Shown in pieces: positions 11,186 to 23,516 of a stretch of DNA of 64,000 bases (position 1 is its first letter; the number at the start of each line of letters is the position of its first letter). The DNA comes from Morinoia aosen (Eukaryota > Arthropoda > Malacostraca > Amphipoda > Talitridae), in the NCBI GenBank assembly GCA_030386875.1, contig CM059576.1, positions 12,528,058-12,592,057 on the forward strand, read 5' to 3'. Below the pieces are notes generated by a model. It had not been told where the DNA came from. It ran no database searches and worked only from the letters and a program-made list of their open reading frames with translations. Position numbers and translations under genes: made by a program.

Positions 11186-12028
11186 GTCTGCTGGTGTTGT
11201 GTTTACGGCAATTGTTTTGTGGTCGTAATTGACAACTATTGCCACCCTCATCAGCCAACACGTCACACTACCTGCGGCCAAACGATGCAATTTTGTACAT
11301 TCAGGCAGGAGCTGCACATGAAAATAGCTGCGTGCTGGCAGCAACCGACCGCAGCTGTGTTCAGGGTGTCTGGTTTGTCGCAACTCAACCGACCATTTCA
11401 GTACCTCTTCTACCTGTACTATACGTCACTGCTCTCGACTGCCAACAGCTCCAAGTATCTGAGCCAATGTAACATATTCGAGTCAATACTGACTCTCAAA
11501 AATAGTTTAACACAAATTTCGAGGAACAATAACCCGTCACTATGGCTGAATATTTCTAGGTTAAATTAACGTGTGTATTGTTGTAAAATATGGTACTATA
11601 CTGAAAAAATTCTGTTGTCATTTAATGACAGTTTTTCACTAATCAAACGTAAATACTTTTTTTTATTTCAAAATACATCCACAATTTGGCATTGAACAAA
11701 TATTTAATCAAACCTGATTCATTTATATAATTTTTCTCGGTGACAAATTCATTTTATTTGTGAATCAAAATTGAATAAATGACATGTGTGCTCCTACCAT
11801 TAATTGCACATAAATTAATTCAATTATTATCTAATTTTTATTTTGAAGGTCCTGAAAAATCATTTCAATGATTTGTTGTTCTATACTACTACAATAACAT
11901 GACTAACTTAAGAATTTCAATACGAGCATTTACAGAGTTATACTGTCTCCCATCAGTGTCATCAGTGTTAATTACGTTATTTTTGCTATAGGTTTTATTC
12001 AACCCAGTTTCTATTATTGTCATAATGG

Positions 12029-13399
12029 TAGTTATTAGAAATTATAGTTATATATGAGGGTGGATTAAAACTTATTTATCATAAAATGATGTACTTAAAA
12101 TGTCCTTACGTCCATACAGAGTGAGTTAGAGGTTGGAGCTAAGGGGACCGGTAACGGCCTGGCTAAGTTCGGGTGGGCAGGTTAGGTTAGGAAGCGCAGC
12201 GTTCTGTGGTGTCGACAGCGAGCGAAATGGTTGGACGGCTCTTGATAAAGTGGGAAAGTTGCGATGGAAGCCTGAACTGGTGTTTGGATCAAAACCAATA
12301 TTTCAATCTATTGCTTTTAGTGCCACAATTATTGTGAGAGTAATCGTAAAATTGTACGTACAACGACGAAACAAGTGCAGACAATAGGAACAATAGCTCT
12401 GCGTCAGGTCACACACCGAAGTAACGATAGAGGCAACAGCAGCAAAACACTCAATACAGCGATGGTGCTCACAGTAGGTCACATGAGGCAGCGGGGAGGA
12501 ATAAAGCGCACCGATGAACTCCGGATTGTACTCAGCAACCCACTCTTCAATATCAGTCTCCTGTGAGAGCTTTGCCTTAAATGTTGTAAAATGAAACATC
12601 AATATCGAGTTCATTATCTTGTTGATCAGTCTAATGTGAAACTAGGCTAAGTGAATTAGGTTAAACATTATTGTATACCCTAGAATAATATAATGGTAGG
12701 ATGCCCTAGAAGTCGCTGAACTTATTCGGGCCCAAAGGTAGCTATACTCAAATTTGACCTTTGTATTAGACTTCTGTATCACCTCTGTATCACCTGTGAT
12801 TAGACCTCTGTATCACCTGTGGTAAATAAATTGTTTAAATTGTTTAAATTGAAATAAGTCTAACAATTATAGTCAGATGGGGCAAGACAACCGCAGCCAT
12901 CATGGGGTGAAAAAGTAAAGAAACTACTGGCCTATGGGGAGCATTCAAGCTGCACTGGAATAAATTTGACAATGGAATCTGTTGGAGCATTTACTTCCAA
13001 TCATTTTAGTGTTTGTTGCTATCCTGTACTGCGAAAAGTGAATTTGTTGGCAAATTTAAAAAAAAATTGGCATGTCACTACATGTTGTAACATGTAACAG
13101 TGTGGTTGACTGACTTGACTTGCGCAGCTAAGCACTCCAGCTCACACAATACATATGTTAAGTTGTTAACAGCATGACTGTTGAGTGATGTGCAGCTGTC
13201 TTGCTTCAAGTTGCTTGTGGTGGTTACTTATGATCTGCATGGTGCTTTCCTCTCACATGACTTGCGCCTGTCTGATGCTAAAACAACTTACTATGAATTG
13301 ACAAGCGTAGCAATTCTCTTTGCACATCTTATATCTTTACAGACTGCCCGTGTAGCAAATGAAGCTCCGGGAGATGTTACTGAATATTCACTTTATCCT
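12029..13399. other. Unannotated region with a weak Cys/His-rich frame
   Basis: Nothing here is recognised with confidence. A minus-strand frame at 12,303-12,614 contains YCEHHRCIEC and further Cys pairs, which could be a decayed zinc-binding exon, but no family is identifiable. A tandem TGTATCACCT motif occurs near 12,775-12,822, and GGTTAGGTTAGG near 12,180 is a telomere-like motif common in insect DNA. Confidence 0.4.
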
Positions 13400-13600
13400 C
13401 TCAAGTGCCGGAATATCTAGTTTCCGAAATCGAATATTCTGGAATATTGAGGATATTAAGCTTCAATGCACCCGTTTTAGTATATCCGGGGACATTCGAT
13501 TCTGAATTTTGGATATTACCGATATTTATGAATATTCAATAATGAATATGCTTTGAATATACATTAACGAATATTCTATGAATATTCTAGAAAGTTCTAA
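13400..13600. repeat. GAATATTC-rich tract, copy 1
   Basis: The palindrome GAATATTC or a one-base variant recurs many times here (for example near 13,433, 13,523, 13,568 and 13,578), in a context of GGATATT and TCCGGGGACATTCG. A similar tract lies at 20,770-21,180. The match to the inverted GAA-nn-TTC heat-shock-factor half-site pair is noted, but function is not shown. Confidence 0.5.
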
Positions 13601-15123
13601 ACATCCTCATTTAATCGATGCACAGCGAGTGAAATAAAAGAGTAAATGTATTAAGCAAAATCAAATTTTCATCAGATGAGTATTCAACTATCCATTACTG
13701 TCGAATGGGCTACGTTTGCACAAATTCGAAACAAATACTCGAAAGCGCCGAATTTTGGTACGTTTTAATGATTTTCACAGTTTATCCAAGAAGTTAATTA
13801 AGAAGTTTATCCAAGAAGTTTCACTGAAGAAGTTCAAAAAAAGATCATCCTTGTTTTGGGCATTTACAAAACATTTCAAATCAATGATCGAGAGGCAAAT
13901 GAAACGAAATAAGAAATCCCTGAATGTGCGTTACGTAACGCGTTCGAAACCAGAAAAAAACGAAGGTTAGAACTTATGTCGTTGTCAGTGTCACGCTGCA
14001 CTTCTCAAAGGTCCATTTGTACATTAGATATAAATAGAGAGAGTAGAAAATTTGAATGCAATATTAGTTTTGTTATTTGCAAATATTGCTTATTCATGAT
14101 GTTTTGTTGACTGAGATTGGCGAGCATTTGAGTAAAGAGTACGGTTTTTCTGTACTCGTTTGGTCGTAGTTTTGAATCGATCATACGTCGGTTTGACGTT
14201 ACTACTCGCCTCAGTTAATTAGATGCCATCGTGAGGCGTGGGTGTCCTTACGGCGCGTTCCTATGTGCTATCAATTCGGGATGAACTTTATTGAACTAGG
14301 GTAAATTAACGTGAAAGTGATATATTGAGTGTATAATTTTAAGCTGTAGTAATTTATAGCTTGTCTACACCGGGGGAAAGCACTTAGCCTATATGGGACC
14401 TCCCTAGCTGGGGCTGTTGCATGAAACGTGCATTTATATGATTTGGGATTAAGTATGTATGCTAATTTTGTGTTAGTTACTTAAGCAAAAAACATATGTG
14501 AACTGTTTGAGGTGTACATTGTATTGAGTACTCATATATGGAAGGTATGTAAGCAACATATTTTAAAACTCTACTCATTTTTTTGTTCTACTACAAAAAC
14601 ACAAAATTATTGTGTTGACAGCTTTACACTAGCAATACTACCTAGCTTTAGGTGTGGCCTACTTGTCTTTTGTCTATATTTATAAAACAAGTGCCACTCT
14701 CTCAAGGTATTTTGTTCAAATGTGAACAGGAAACAAAATGAATTTTGTAGATTTAGATTTGTAGATGAAACTTCAAGGAATTATTTTAAATATTAACTTC
14801 ATAAGAATGAATCCTTGGTAATTTGTCTGACCACAAAGTCGGTACCGGAATTATGCTTATATTTTAAGATATTCAAAGAGCATGTTTCCATAATGGAATC
14901 ATTAAAATATATATGATTGATAGTAGATATTAAGGTTCATGAAATATACATCTATTTTTTCCGCAGTGGTCTAAGTACTGTCAGTTTTATAACCAAATAT
15001 GGCTCATTATAAAAATTATTATATGATTATTTAAGAGAATGCAAAGTTTGAAAAGAGTATCAGATATGTTGAGCCTTGCTCTGATAGTGAATTCAATAAT
15101 CAAGTGAATTTTAAGATAATATC
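13600..15123. other. Unannotated AT-rich region
   Basis: No gene, RNA or repeat was recognised. Several short open frames have no coding signature. Confidence 0.5.
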
Positions 15124-15582
15124 TCCGAAGTCAATGCAGAAGAACCATGTTTTGACGGACAAGTGAGTGGTGGTAATAATAATGATGTTCAGAGTGCAGC
15201 TTTAGTGAAGGGGCAAGAGATGGCTGAAAGTGGTGATGACAAATCAGTAATTGATGACAGTGATTTAACTGTATTGAAAGCTGTTAGCAACATCAAAGAA
15301 TCTTATCCTGGTGAAAATATTGATAAATTTTTCCAGAACACAAATGATGAGCGCTGGCCTCCTGCTATTGACAATGAAAAAGATGACAGTAATTCCACCA
15401 CCCAAGAAGAAATTTCCATCATTGAGGAATCAAAAGAGCTTGAAGCTCAGAATCCTGCACTGCAAGACAAATTGTGTGGTTGGTGTAATAAAAATATTGT
15501 TCCTCTGAGCTGCATTAAAGAATTGCTATTTTGAGACATTTCCAGAGCCTCCTAGGGAAGAAACAAAAGGCTACCGATGCAT
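15124..15582 (+). pseudogene. Possible decayed exon, acidic with a CxxC motif
   Basis: An open frame runs from about 15,115 to a TGA at 15,535. It is rich in Asp, Glu, Ser and Asn (for example DDSDLTVLKAV, DNEKDDSNSTTQEE) and ends with KLCGWCNKNIVPLSC, a possible zinc-binding pair. After the stop, another frame reads FETFPEPPREETKGYRCM and meets a good splice donor (ATGCAT/GTAAGT at 15,582/15,583). A single indel near 15,530 would join them. I do not recognise the family. It lies 950 bp upstream of, and on the same strand as, the DUF4806 relic, so the two could be exons of one dead gene. The evidence is coding-like composition and one splice signal only. Confidence 0.35.
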
Positions 15583-16530
15583 GTAAGTACATACATATAT
15601 TAGTTTTGAATTACTCTCTTGAACATCATGCTTTCAAATAATACAAATAAATGAGTTTTTGTGGGATGTTAGGAATGCAATTACGTCTTTTTTTTAGAAA
15701 TTATGTCATTTGACACAAATGCCTTGCTTCAACAATCAAATTGTTGCATTTATAATAGGAACGAGACAATTACGGATGCCATGAAGGTCACCATGTTATA
15801 ATCCGGAAAATTTATAAATCTTTCTTTGCCATAAATTGCAGTAGTTGATCTTGAAACATTACTTTTCATCATGAGGAAATTTCGTAATCAGATGATCAAT
15901 CAGATTTTCTTTCGAATGAACTGATAAACAACTATACTGTATCTGCATAACTGTTTCATTCATTTTTTACCTCCTGCTGTGTTTTGTTACTATTCTAATA
16001 TTGCTTCAGGAAATTAGTTTTACAGTTACTTTTTGATATATACTCAATTTTTAAAATGATCCTGTGAGAGACGAAGTAGGCTATTCAATGGAACACATAT
16101 TATTTGCATAAAATGAAACATTCACGTTAACATTATATTTCAATTCAGTGAAAATTAGGCATGTTAGTTGATTTCTTATGCTTTGTAAATTTTAGCGATG
16201 AAATGGTTCAACTATAAAATATGTTGACTCCAAAGTTAATAAAACTAATGGTAAAATTTATAAAGCATTTCTTCTACAATGCTGCATACCATCTTGCTGT
16301 AAAAAGCTATGCGTTTCAGGCCTTTTCACATATGATCAGTGTGCACAGTTATTCTCATCCACAGATACAAGCTGACATTAACAGTAAAATTTTTGTTGGA
16401 ATTAAGATACCTGCAATCATAGCAACGAATTGTGCAAAATTAAATAAATGCCAAGACTTTTTACTGGTGCATCCCTCATCTCCTTAATTCAGCTCACGCT
16501 ACGAAGAGACGGACCGCTAAAATTTCAAGC
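15583..16530. other. Unannotated AT-rich region
   Basis: No gene or repeat was recognised. If the acidic exon and the DUF4806 relic belong together, this would be intron. Confidence 0.4.
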
Positions 16531-17040
16531 ATGAACGCGAAAGATGATAACACCAGTCTCCTTGCATCAGAAAGAACAACTGAGCTTAAAAATATTAAAT
16601 CAGTCATTATTGGCACGGACAGAAGACATCAACGAAAATAGAGTTACTAATTGCAGGAATGACAGCACTCCATAAGGAAGTGACAAATATGAGAGATGAG
16701 CTGGGTGCTTTCAAGAAATGTCAGATGCCAAAAGAACAAGAATCATCATATGTAAGCCTAAGGCTTCCTAAACTTCCGATCAAATCAATGACTAATTTTG
16801 ATCGTACTGAAGAAGTTTTACTAGTGGATTCCGAGAGGAAAATATTCATGAACATCCTTTAAAACTTCGGAGGAACCCACCTGAGCAGCTTGGTGAATAA
16901 TATAATGAACCGAGTACTCACCAGAGACGTGGTTTACAGCTCAGCTTGCAGGGCCGTAGTGGAAAGAAACGGCTTTTCTGTACTACACAAATCTGCATGT
17001 GCATCCTTGGTAGGTGAACCGACGATGTAGAAGTAACTAA
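16531..17040 (+). pseudogene. DUF4806-type protein relic
   Basis: The translation follows the pattern of insect proteins carrying the DUF4806 domain, a short C-terminal domain of unknown function common in insect multicopy and transposon-like genes. From 16,659 the frame reads a coiled-coil-like KEVTNMRDELGAFKK, then LPKLPIKSMTNFDRTEEVL, then after an in-frame TAA at 16,860 it continues NFGGTHLSSLVNNIMNRVLT and RDVVYS. The pattern then switches frame near 16,942 to LQGRSGKKRLFCTTQICMCI, the usual Gly-Lys-Lys-Phe segment. At least one nonsense and one frameshift mutation, plus a third break near 16,640, make it a pseudogene. The family assignment rests on remembered domain shape; a profile search would settle it. 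Confidence 0.62.
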
Positions 17041-18003
17041 GAACTCAGTAGGGTATGTCAATGAATTATTATAACAATTTTATTCGAGAAAGAACGCAGC
17101 TATTAAATGTTTTCTGAGAATATTCGTAGTTCTCTGGAATTTGCATGAAATGGTTCAAGGGGTAGCGCTTTCATTTCACAACCTTCAAACTAATACATAT
17201 GATGTATTTTGGATGCAGCTAAATAAAATAACATTTTTTCTATTTCTGCAACGATGGGTCAATTGGGCTAATTCATTTACGCTGATAGCGAACGAATATT
17301 TTTAGAATTTTCTAGAAATATATCGTACTCAAAATCATGAATAGCATTACTGATATTTTGGTCTCACTTTGCATCGCAGGTCCTTAACATTTCATCAGCG
17401 ATACTGTATATATTTAGACCTCTTCATTATTTGCACTGAATTGTAGTTCATATTATGGTCATACGTTTGGCATCTAACTATATTCTACCCAATTTAAATG
17501 ATTTGCAATGATTCAACAGTTATGGCATAGTCAACATCAAATACATTCCGCGTATACTTGCAGACCGGAGAATTCTAGTGTTATAATGCGGTATAAATGT
17601 GCGAAGGTTGAACTAGATAATTTATACCGCACTTAATAAGCTGAACTAGAGGCAATGCCATTTCAATTCATACAGCTAACCCGTGACTGAATTGTGAACG
17701 TGACGCTCTGTTCGTCACGTGTGACGGTAACAAAAGTGGTAACAATAGCTTTGTCTCATTGTTACCATATTTGGCACTATTGAGCACCATATTTTTAGCT
17801 GCATTTTCAATATGATTGAGTAGCAATGTATGTTTGATGCAGTTATGTGTTTATTTGATTCAACTAGATCCTTTATTTAAACTATTTATTTAGTTACTGC
17901 AGCGTAAGCTTTCAGGCTTGATTGAATGAATGTAGTCAAAACGGCCAGCAAGTTGATGCAATATTTTAGAATAATTTGCTAAATTCTTTATTTACCACAA
18001 TAC
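17041..18003. other. Unannotated region with a small hairpin
   Basis: No gene was seen. At 17,587-17,631 a 12-bp perfect inverted repeat (TGCGGTATAAAT against ATTTATACCGCA) flanks a 21-base loop. The rest is plain AT-rich DNA. Confidence 0.5.
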
Positions 18004-18263
18004 TTGAAGGCCAAAAACAGAAATAGGCCAAGCGCAGTTTACGTAACCTAACAACTGCAGTTGTAAATTTACTCATATATTATGAAGATTCACAGTTAAA
18101 ATCTATTCTAGCGTCTGAATAAGAAAATCACAACCTTGCCTCCATATTGAGGATAGTCATACCTTGCTCATATAAAATTTCCAAGAGATATGATCACCTT
18201 TGCAACTGAGGTTATTAGGTTACGTAAACCGTGCTTGGCCTACTTCTATTTCTTGGCCTTCAA
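18004..18263. mobile_element. MITE with about 60-bp terminal inverted repeats
   Basis: TTGAAGGCCAAAAACAGAAA at the left end faces its inverse TTCTATTTCTTGGCCTTCAA at the right end. The similarity continues inward through GCTTGGCC, GTTTACGTAACCT and CAGTTG for about 60 bp. The 140-bp interior has no open frame. No clean target duplication was found, so the superfamily is unassigned. Confidence 0.82.
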
Positions 18264-18529
18264 TGATATTGCATTGCCATTGAAGTAGATACCACTTGGA
18301 AATTAGAAACACTGACTTTAAAATCGAGTGGCTTATGTTGAACAAATATTAGTATACTTGACTGTTTTGATTGATTGAACTCAAGAAATAGTCAATTTAA
18401 CAATATACGAATATGCCTAAACCGGCTTAGTCAATATGACAAATTTGTTTTCAGTGTGAAGTTGTGCGTGTACCTGTCCGTCAAGCCCGGATAGACATAT
18501 TTCTGGGGGCTAAGTAGGGTAAAATTTAG

Positions 18530-19234
18530 TATCTAGGAATTTATCTTAATGGGACGAAGCTATATGTATTGCTTCCAGATTTAACCCAAGTAGAGACAAC
18601 GGATAGTGCGTCAGTCCCCGAGCAGACATGGGTGGGCTGTATCGATGAGCTGGAGACAGTGCTTATAGTGTTGTCTCTGTGTTGGAAAGACGTCTTAGAA
18701 CATCTAATTCTTTTTTTTTTAGAGATGGAATGGAATATCACATGAGTTCAGTTGAAATTTATCTACCAGCATCGTCGGTTCCGAAAATGTAATGATAAAT
18801 TTCTTCATCAAGATATTCGCTTTTCAGAAGTCGTGAAGAAGGACATCATCGGACGTGATGAGCAGTCGAAAACCATTTCAGCTTTAATTGGTAGTAATTT
18901 AGCTCATACTAAAGATCGACTGTCATCGGAGAATGAACGAAAAGCTCGAAGTATTTCTGGCAATGGTAATCATGAAAGAGAACAAAGTAGTGTCAACACA
19001 GCGATGTTGGAAGTTGTAGCTTCAACCTCCGTGCCATCTGCCATCTCCTTGCCTGCTAAACATGCCCCCTCTGCCTGTGGTACCTCAATTCCTGCTTCCA
19101 CTGCTACTACTTCTGCACCTGCCTTCACTGAAGTTGTTTCACTTAGCACGACAAAACCCGTAGCAAAACATTTATGCTTGAAACTTCGGAACCATTGGAG
19201 TATGAAATTTAATACAATTCCGATTAAGTGCTAA
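18530..19234 (+). other. Overlapping unrecognised open frames
   Basis: Two overlapping plus-strand frames have mild coding character. The first (18,530-18,807) reads LYVLLPDLTQVETTDSA and VPEQTWVGCIDELETVLIVL. The second (18,752-19,234, 160 residues) becomes Ser/Thr/Ala-rich, for example ASTSVPSAISLPAKHAP. They could be one frameshifted relic. An ATTCTTTTTTTTTTAG tract at 18,708-18,721 resembles a splice acceptor. No family was recognised. Confidence 0.25.
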
Positions 19235-19326
19235 GTAATGAAGAGTAATATGGAGAGTAATAAAATATTTTGAAGATGAAAACTTTATGACTGGCTGATT
19301 TGAAATGTTAAATTATGAATGCCGGT

Positions 19327-19705
19327 CCCTCAGGGGGATACTACTATCGCATCTATGGGAATTAGCCCTCCCAGGGTGGAAGATGTCTAGGCCCGAGCTG
19401 AAGGTTAGGTAGGTCTTCCTTTAGTTGAGATAAAATAGGTTTGTATTTCTTTACGAACCATCTTTTTTTGGTTCACGGCTGTCATTTATTTAGCACCTAT
19501 TACTTTATTCTTCAACGTTTATCTTGTTTCATTAACTTCTTTCGATCTTCCTATTTCGATGCTCAAGGTGTGGGGACAAACCTCGTGCATAGATTCCCTG
19601 TTAGCTTAATTAATTCCACACTAAATGCTGCCTTCCACTTTCCTCTCTTGGGATCATATCTACTGTAAGTGGTTAGGGAGGCTTAATTAAAATAACTCAT
19701 AATCT
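19327..19705 (+). mobile_element. Dispersed retroposon, copy 1 (plus strand)
   Basis: It begins CCCTCAGGGGGATAC and ends with GGTTAGGGAGGCTTAA and an A/T-rich tail. Shared landmarks with copies at 23,517, 36,257 and 48,075 are TCTATGGGAATTAG, GGCCCGAGCTGAAGG, CATAGATTCC and TAAATG(C/G)TGCCTTCC. It has no clear coding frame. It resembles a SINE or the end of a short retroposon; the two copies with clean target duplications define the ends. Confidence 0.8.
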
Positions 19706-20769
19706 ATTCAATTGCTTTCCGAGGATGATAGGACGAGGTGCACTCATTTTTTTTTAGAAGTTGAAATTATTTTCATTTTCATAAAATACATACGAATTTA
19801 GTATTGTATTCTTGAATTTTTTTTAATTAATTATCTAATGAATGCACTTTGTGACAGTACCTCGTTAAAAAACTCTCAACGATTGCCGCAGAAGGTACGA
19901 CACAAGGCCCTCAGGGAATATCAGCATCAGTTGATGTTGTTAGTGAGAGCCTTGATCGTGCATTGGAAAGCCTTCTGAAATAAACTTCTCTTTCCAGCAA
20001 ACCATTTGAGAACAGCAGCGCTGTGTAATCACAGCACAAGTAGTACTACGTATGTTTGACACGTTTGCATGTTTGCTAAGTGAATTTTTTATTATAAATT
20101 GTAAATTATGAATCATGACAATAATTTGTGATTGAACGTTTCAGATAGTGACTCGCAATCTACACCGAGGAACTTCAAAGTCACTATACACTCGTACGTG
20201 TAAAGTCAAGACCTTCAACAATTTTCAAGCATGCAGTGGGGAAGTCCATCAGACTACAATATCGGAGGCCGTTACTTGCATTTGCCGAATTTCTGCATTG
20301 CTTATATTCAAGTAAGTTGATATTTTCGTGTTCGCAGTCTTTAATGTTAACGAATTCAATAATGTTCTCGTTCGTAAAGGTATTGCCCCACTTTTAGCTT
20401 AGCTCTCACGGTGAAAAGTCTCCTCAGTGACAATTAACCAGGGAGTGGGACTGGAAGTAACGCTACTACTCAGCTAACAAAGAGTTTTCATGCATACATG
20501 CTCTCACCGATAATGCGGTGGAGGATGAAAATACATGACACTTTTAGCAACGCTTTCTAGGTAAACATTCTTTTCAATGACATTTACCCTGGGAGTGGAG
20601 CTGGAAGGAGGGATAACATTCATCAAAGTAGCATTCATGACGTAAAGCGATGGGTTTCAACTCCGCTAACCAGAGAGCTCGATCTGAGAAATATGGTTTA
20701 CATATGGACACGAATTCGAGGCTTAATAACGTCATGTCTGCGAAAGATGTTCAAGGTATGTAGTAGTGT
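19706..20769. other. Unannotated region
   Basis: No gene or structured repeat was recognised. Confidence 0.5.
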
Positions 20770-21180
20770 AGTGTAGGTAGTGAATATTCATGAAAGTTAT
20801 ATATGAAATTCTAACGACGTTCTATATAGAATGTCCTAGAATATTCGCGAATGGATATACATGGACTTCTAACTCGATATTAAATATCTGTAGTGGATCC
20901 ACACGAATACTCATCAATGAGCACTCAGTAATATTCGTATATGTGCGAATTTGGATATTCAAATCCCTACATTCCAGAATATTCGGTGATGTATATTCTT
21001 GAAGTTACTTTTGTGAAGATATACGATGTTTAGTATCCATTGGGATATATATGAATATTCAACATGAAGATCCCGGGGATTTTGTAAATTAGGAAGTGAG
21101 GCGAATATTCACCAGGGACATTCGGAGATGTCCAGGTCGATGCTTAGCGAATATTCAGATGAACTTCATTGCTACCTGGG
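20770..21180. repeat. GAATATTC-rich tract, copy 2
   Basis: GAATATTC and close variants recur about every 30-60 bp (for example near 20,782, 20,839, 20,979, 21,052, 21,102 and 21,150), with GGATAT, TGTCC and CGAATA words, as in the 13.4-kb tract. It is compatible with a degenerate satellite-like family. Confidence 0.5.
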
Positions 21181-21507
21181 ATTCCATATGGCAAAAATAG
21201 TTATTTTTGCACTGCTATTACAACTAATGAAGGTAATAGTGCAGTATGCGTTTATGCTATCTGCCATTAATAACTCTGCCAACTGTTAGGAATATGAAAT
21301 GGAGGAATCAATTTAATGGTTGAATAATATTCTAAGCGAGTCTTTCTCACCATTTCATGCTCAACATTAACTTTTTTTCATTCACTACTCGTTCTTGCTC
21401 TTAACGTATCATTCGAATCATCTGACATCTTTTGTAACACATATCTTTGTTCAAATTGCCGGAGTATAACGTCCCTCGAAAACGTTTACATCAAATCTTA
21501 TAATGAA
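21181..21507. other. Unannotated AT-rich spacer
   Basis: Nothing recognised. Confidence 0.5.
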
Positions 21508-21778
21508 GGCATCTACGGATGCTTTATTTCCAATCAAGCCTGATACATATCACCTTGTACATTGGATTTTCAAATGCCTTGTAACTAACGCCAGGACGCC
21601 ATGACGCTTTCCCCCGGTCGAAACCGGTACCCATTTCAGACACCTGGGTAGAGTGGGGTATTGTGCTTGGAATTTTTCTCCTATACCCAACAGAGAAAAT
21701 CGCCACTGCCAGCGCCGAGTTTCGAACCCGGGTCCCGGCCGCACGGCGGCAGAACCTCTAGCACATGGCTCCTTAAGT
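21508..21778 (-). mobile_element. tRNA-derived SINE, second copy
   Basis: Read on the minus strand, this matches the 1,644-1,930 SINE: a tRNA-like head with B-box GGGTTCGAAACTCGG (near 21,720), then GGGTATAGGAGAAAA, CACAATACCCCACTC, GAAATGGGTACCGG, and the 3' end CAGGCTTGATTGGAAATAAA. The head is a better tRNA match than in copy 1. No CCTAA tail or clear target duplication is seen. Confidence 0.88.
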
Positions 21779-23159
21779 GGATCTTGCTCGCGCGTTTCAC
21801 TTGCAGTGGTCTACGACATCGCAGGAACTTTTGCTGAAGAGTTCTGGCTCAAAAACAGTTGAAAACAGATTTTGGAATATTTTCTAAACAGCGAATTTTT
21901 TTGAAATACAGAAGCAAATTTTTAAGCTTGTATTTCATTGTGCTCTCATATTTTCGCTTACAAATGTACCCAAAATTCATTTTCGTTAGGTGCAGCCTGC
22001 CCCTATCTCTACATATATTGAAATACAACGATGAGGCTGCAAATGACTATGCATCAATTTATCAATTTTCCGTTTGCTTTCTATGTAATAACAATCCTCG
22101 AGAATGTTTCGAAAAGTTAATCCTGTTGAAGAATTCAGACATTTCAACTTCAGCCTCGACATTCATGTACTATTTCTTCATCGCTTGTTTGTGAAATCAT
22201 TTGCAGCCTTTAGAATGGAGATGCCAGTTTGCAGGTGTAATATAAAACTAATGCATAATTTGTTCAATGAATATGGGAGACACAGTGAAAGTGTTGAATG
22301 GGTGAACGTGAAAGTTTAGAATTAATTACTCAAATCGACCCTCGAACTATGCACAATAATAACATTTTAACAAGTCTTCGCCATTCAACTGCTAACATGA
22401 TTCATCATATTTTATTGACACCAATAATTTTCTGATACTCAAATACTAATAGAATTTTCACTCAGGTAATTAAGAAGTTGTGTAATTAATTGAAATGCTC
22501 AACCTAATTTCATACACTTGTCCTTATTCCTCACTTTTTTCCACAATTCGATTTTACAGCGAATAACTTCGAAATTTTTCGCAACACTAAAACATACGCT
22601 CTACCCGGAAACCGTTCAATGAAAGTATTTAGAAAAACAATATTTCCGTTCTTTAAAAATTTTAACTGAAAATTTTGAGAGCCCTTGATCGCATTCGACT
22701 ACATAGAAAGTGACATGCTCAGTATTAAAAGTTAGGCTGTAAATTCCTATTAATCTTATTAACACGAAGGAAGGTTTTCTAACATAAATACAATAAACCC
22801 AAGAACAATTAGTTGGTTATTAATCATGCGTTCATACACCCCAACCAACCAGAGATAGTTCTGTAGTAGTGCATAGGTGAATAAAAAAACAGACTCAGAA
22901 ATGTTTTAATCAACGTAAGTCTGAGGAAAAGCTCCATTGCTGACTTATGATGTGCAAGAACATCAAAAATATTTAGGTAGAATTAACATTTACTATTACG
23001 AAATGAAGTCACATCTGTACGTTTGGGCACATCATATTAAAAAAATACAGTCGTTGAGGTACAGGTTATATGTCATAGAATGAATTTCTATAAATTTAAT
23101 TGCGAAATAGTGACAGCTCAAGAAATATCAAGTTCATCGATACAAATAAACCAGCATAG
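21779..23159. other. Unannotated AT-rich region
   Basis: No gene or repeat was recognised; the open frames lack coding signs. Confidence 0.5.
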
Positions 23160-23350
23160 CCCACGAGGGGCGAACCCACACAAACAGACATCCACACTCC
23201 CATCATACTCACAACACACACTCACAGAGACATTCACACAAACACACGCACATGCCCACGCAAGGCACACTTATCAAATCACCACAAATCAGCAGCAACG
23301 CAATCAGCACAAATCAGATGCACCATCGTCTCCAATGACACAACATTATA
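23160..23350. repeat. CA-rich low-complexity tract
   Basis: A plus-strand run rich in CACA, ACAC and CATC words with almost no G, for example CACACAAACAGACATCC and CACAAACACACGCACATG. Confidence 0.8.
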
Positions 23351-23516
23351 TATAAACAATGTCGTCCACTTGAAGCTCTATGTTGAAATTTCAAACACCA
23401 CAAGCATCTCATTTAGGAGTAGCAATATCAAACAATATTTGTTAAAACGCCACAAGCATTTTCTTTACCGAAGGGAATATTATTTGCCAATATACTAACA
23501 CCAACACAATTTACTA

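Larger units (their letters stand above)
9255..12028. repeat. Long duplicated unit, copy B
   Basis: This is the partner of 2,040-5,808 in the same orientation, shorter because it lacks the TTAA element and roughly 750 bp seen in copy A at 3,480-4,240. It has its own insertion, the foldback at 10,387-10,594. Its 5' block contains a 36-codon open frame starting ATGGATGCG (9,437) that is shifted by one base in copy A, which argues against a conserved protein there. Like copy A, it starts where a minisatellite ends. Confidence 0.85.

Noticed and set aside
21700..21778. Functional tRNA gene on the minus strand
   Set aside because: The same SINE head; a shared non-tRNA body follows.
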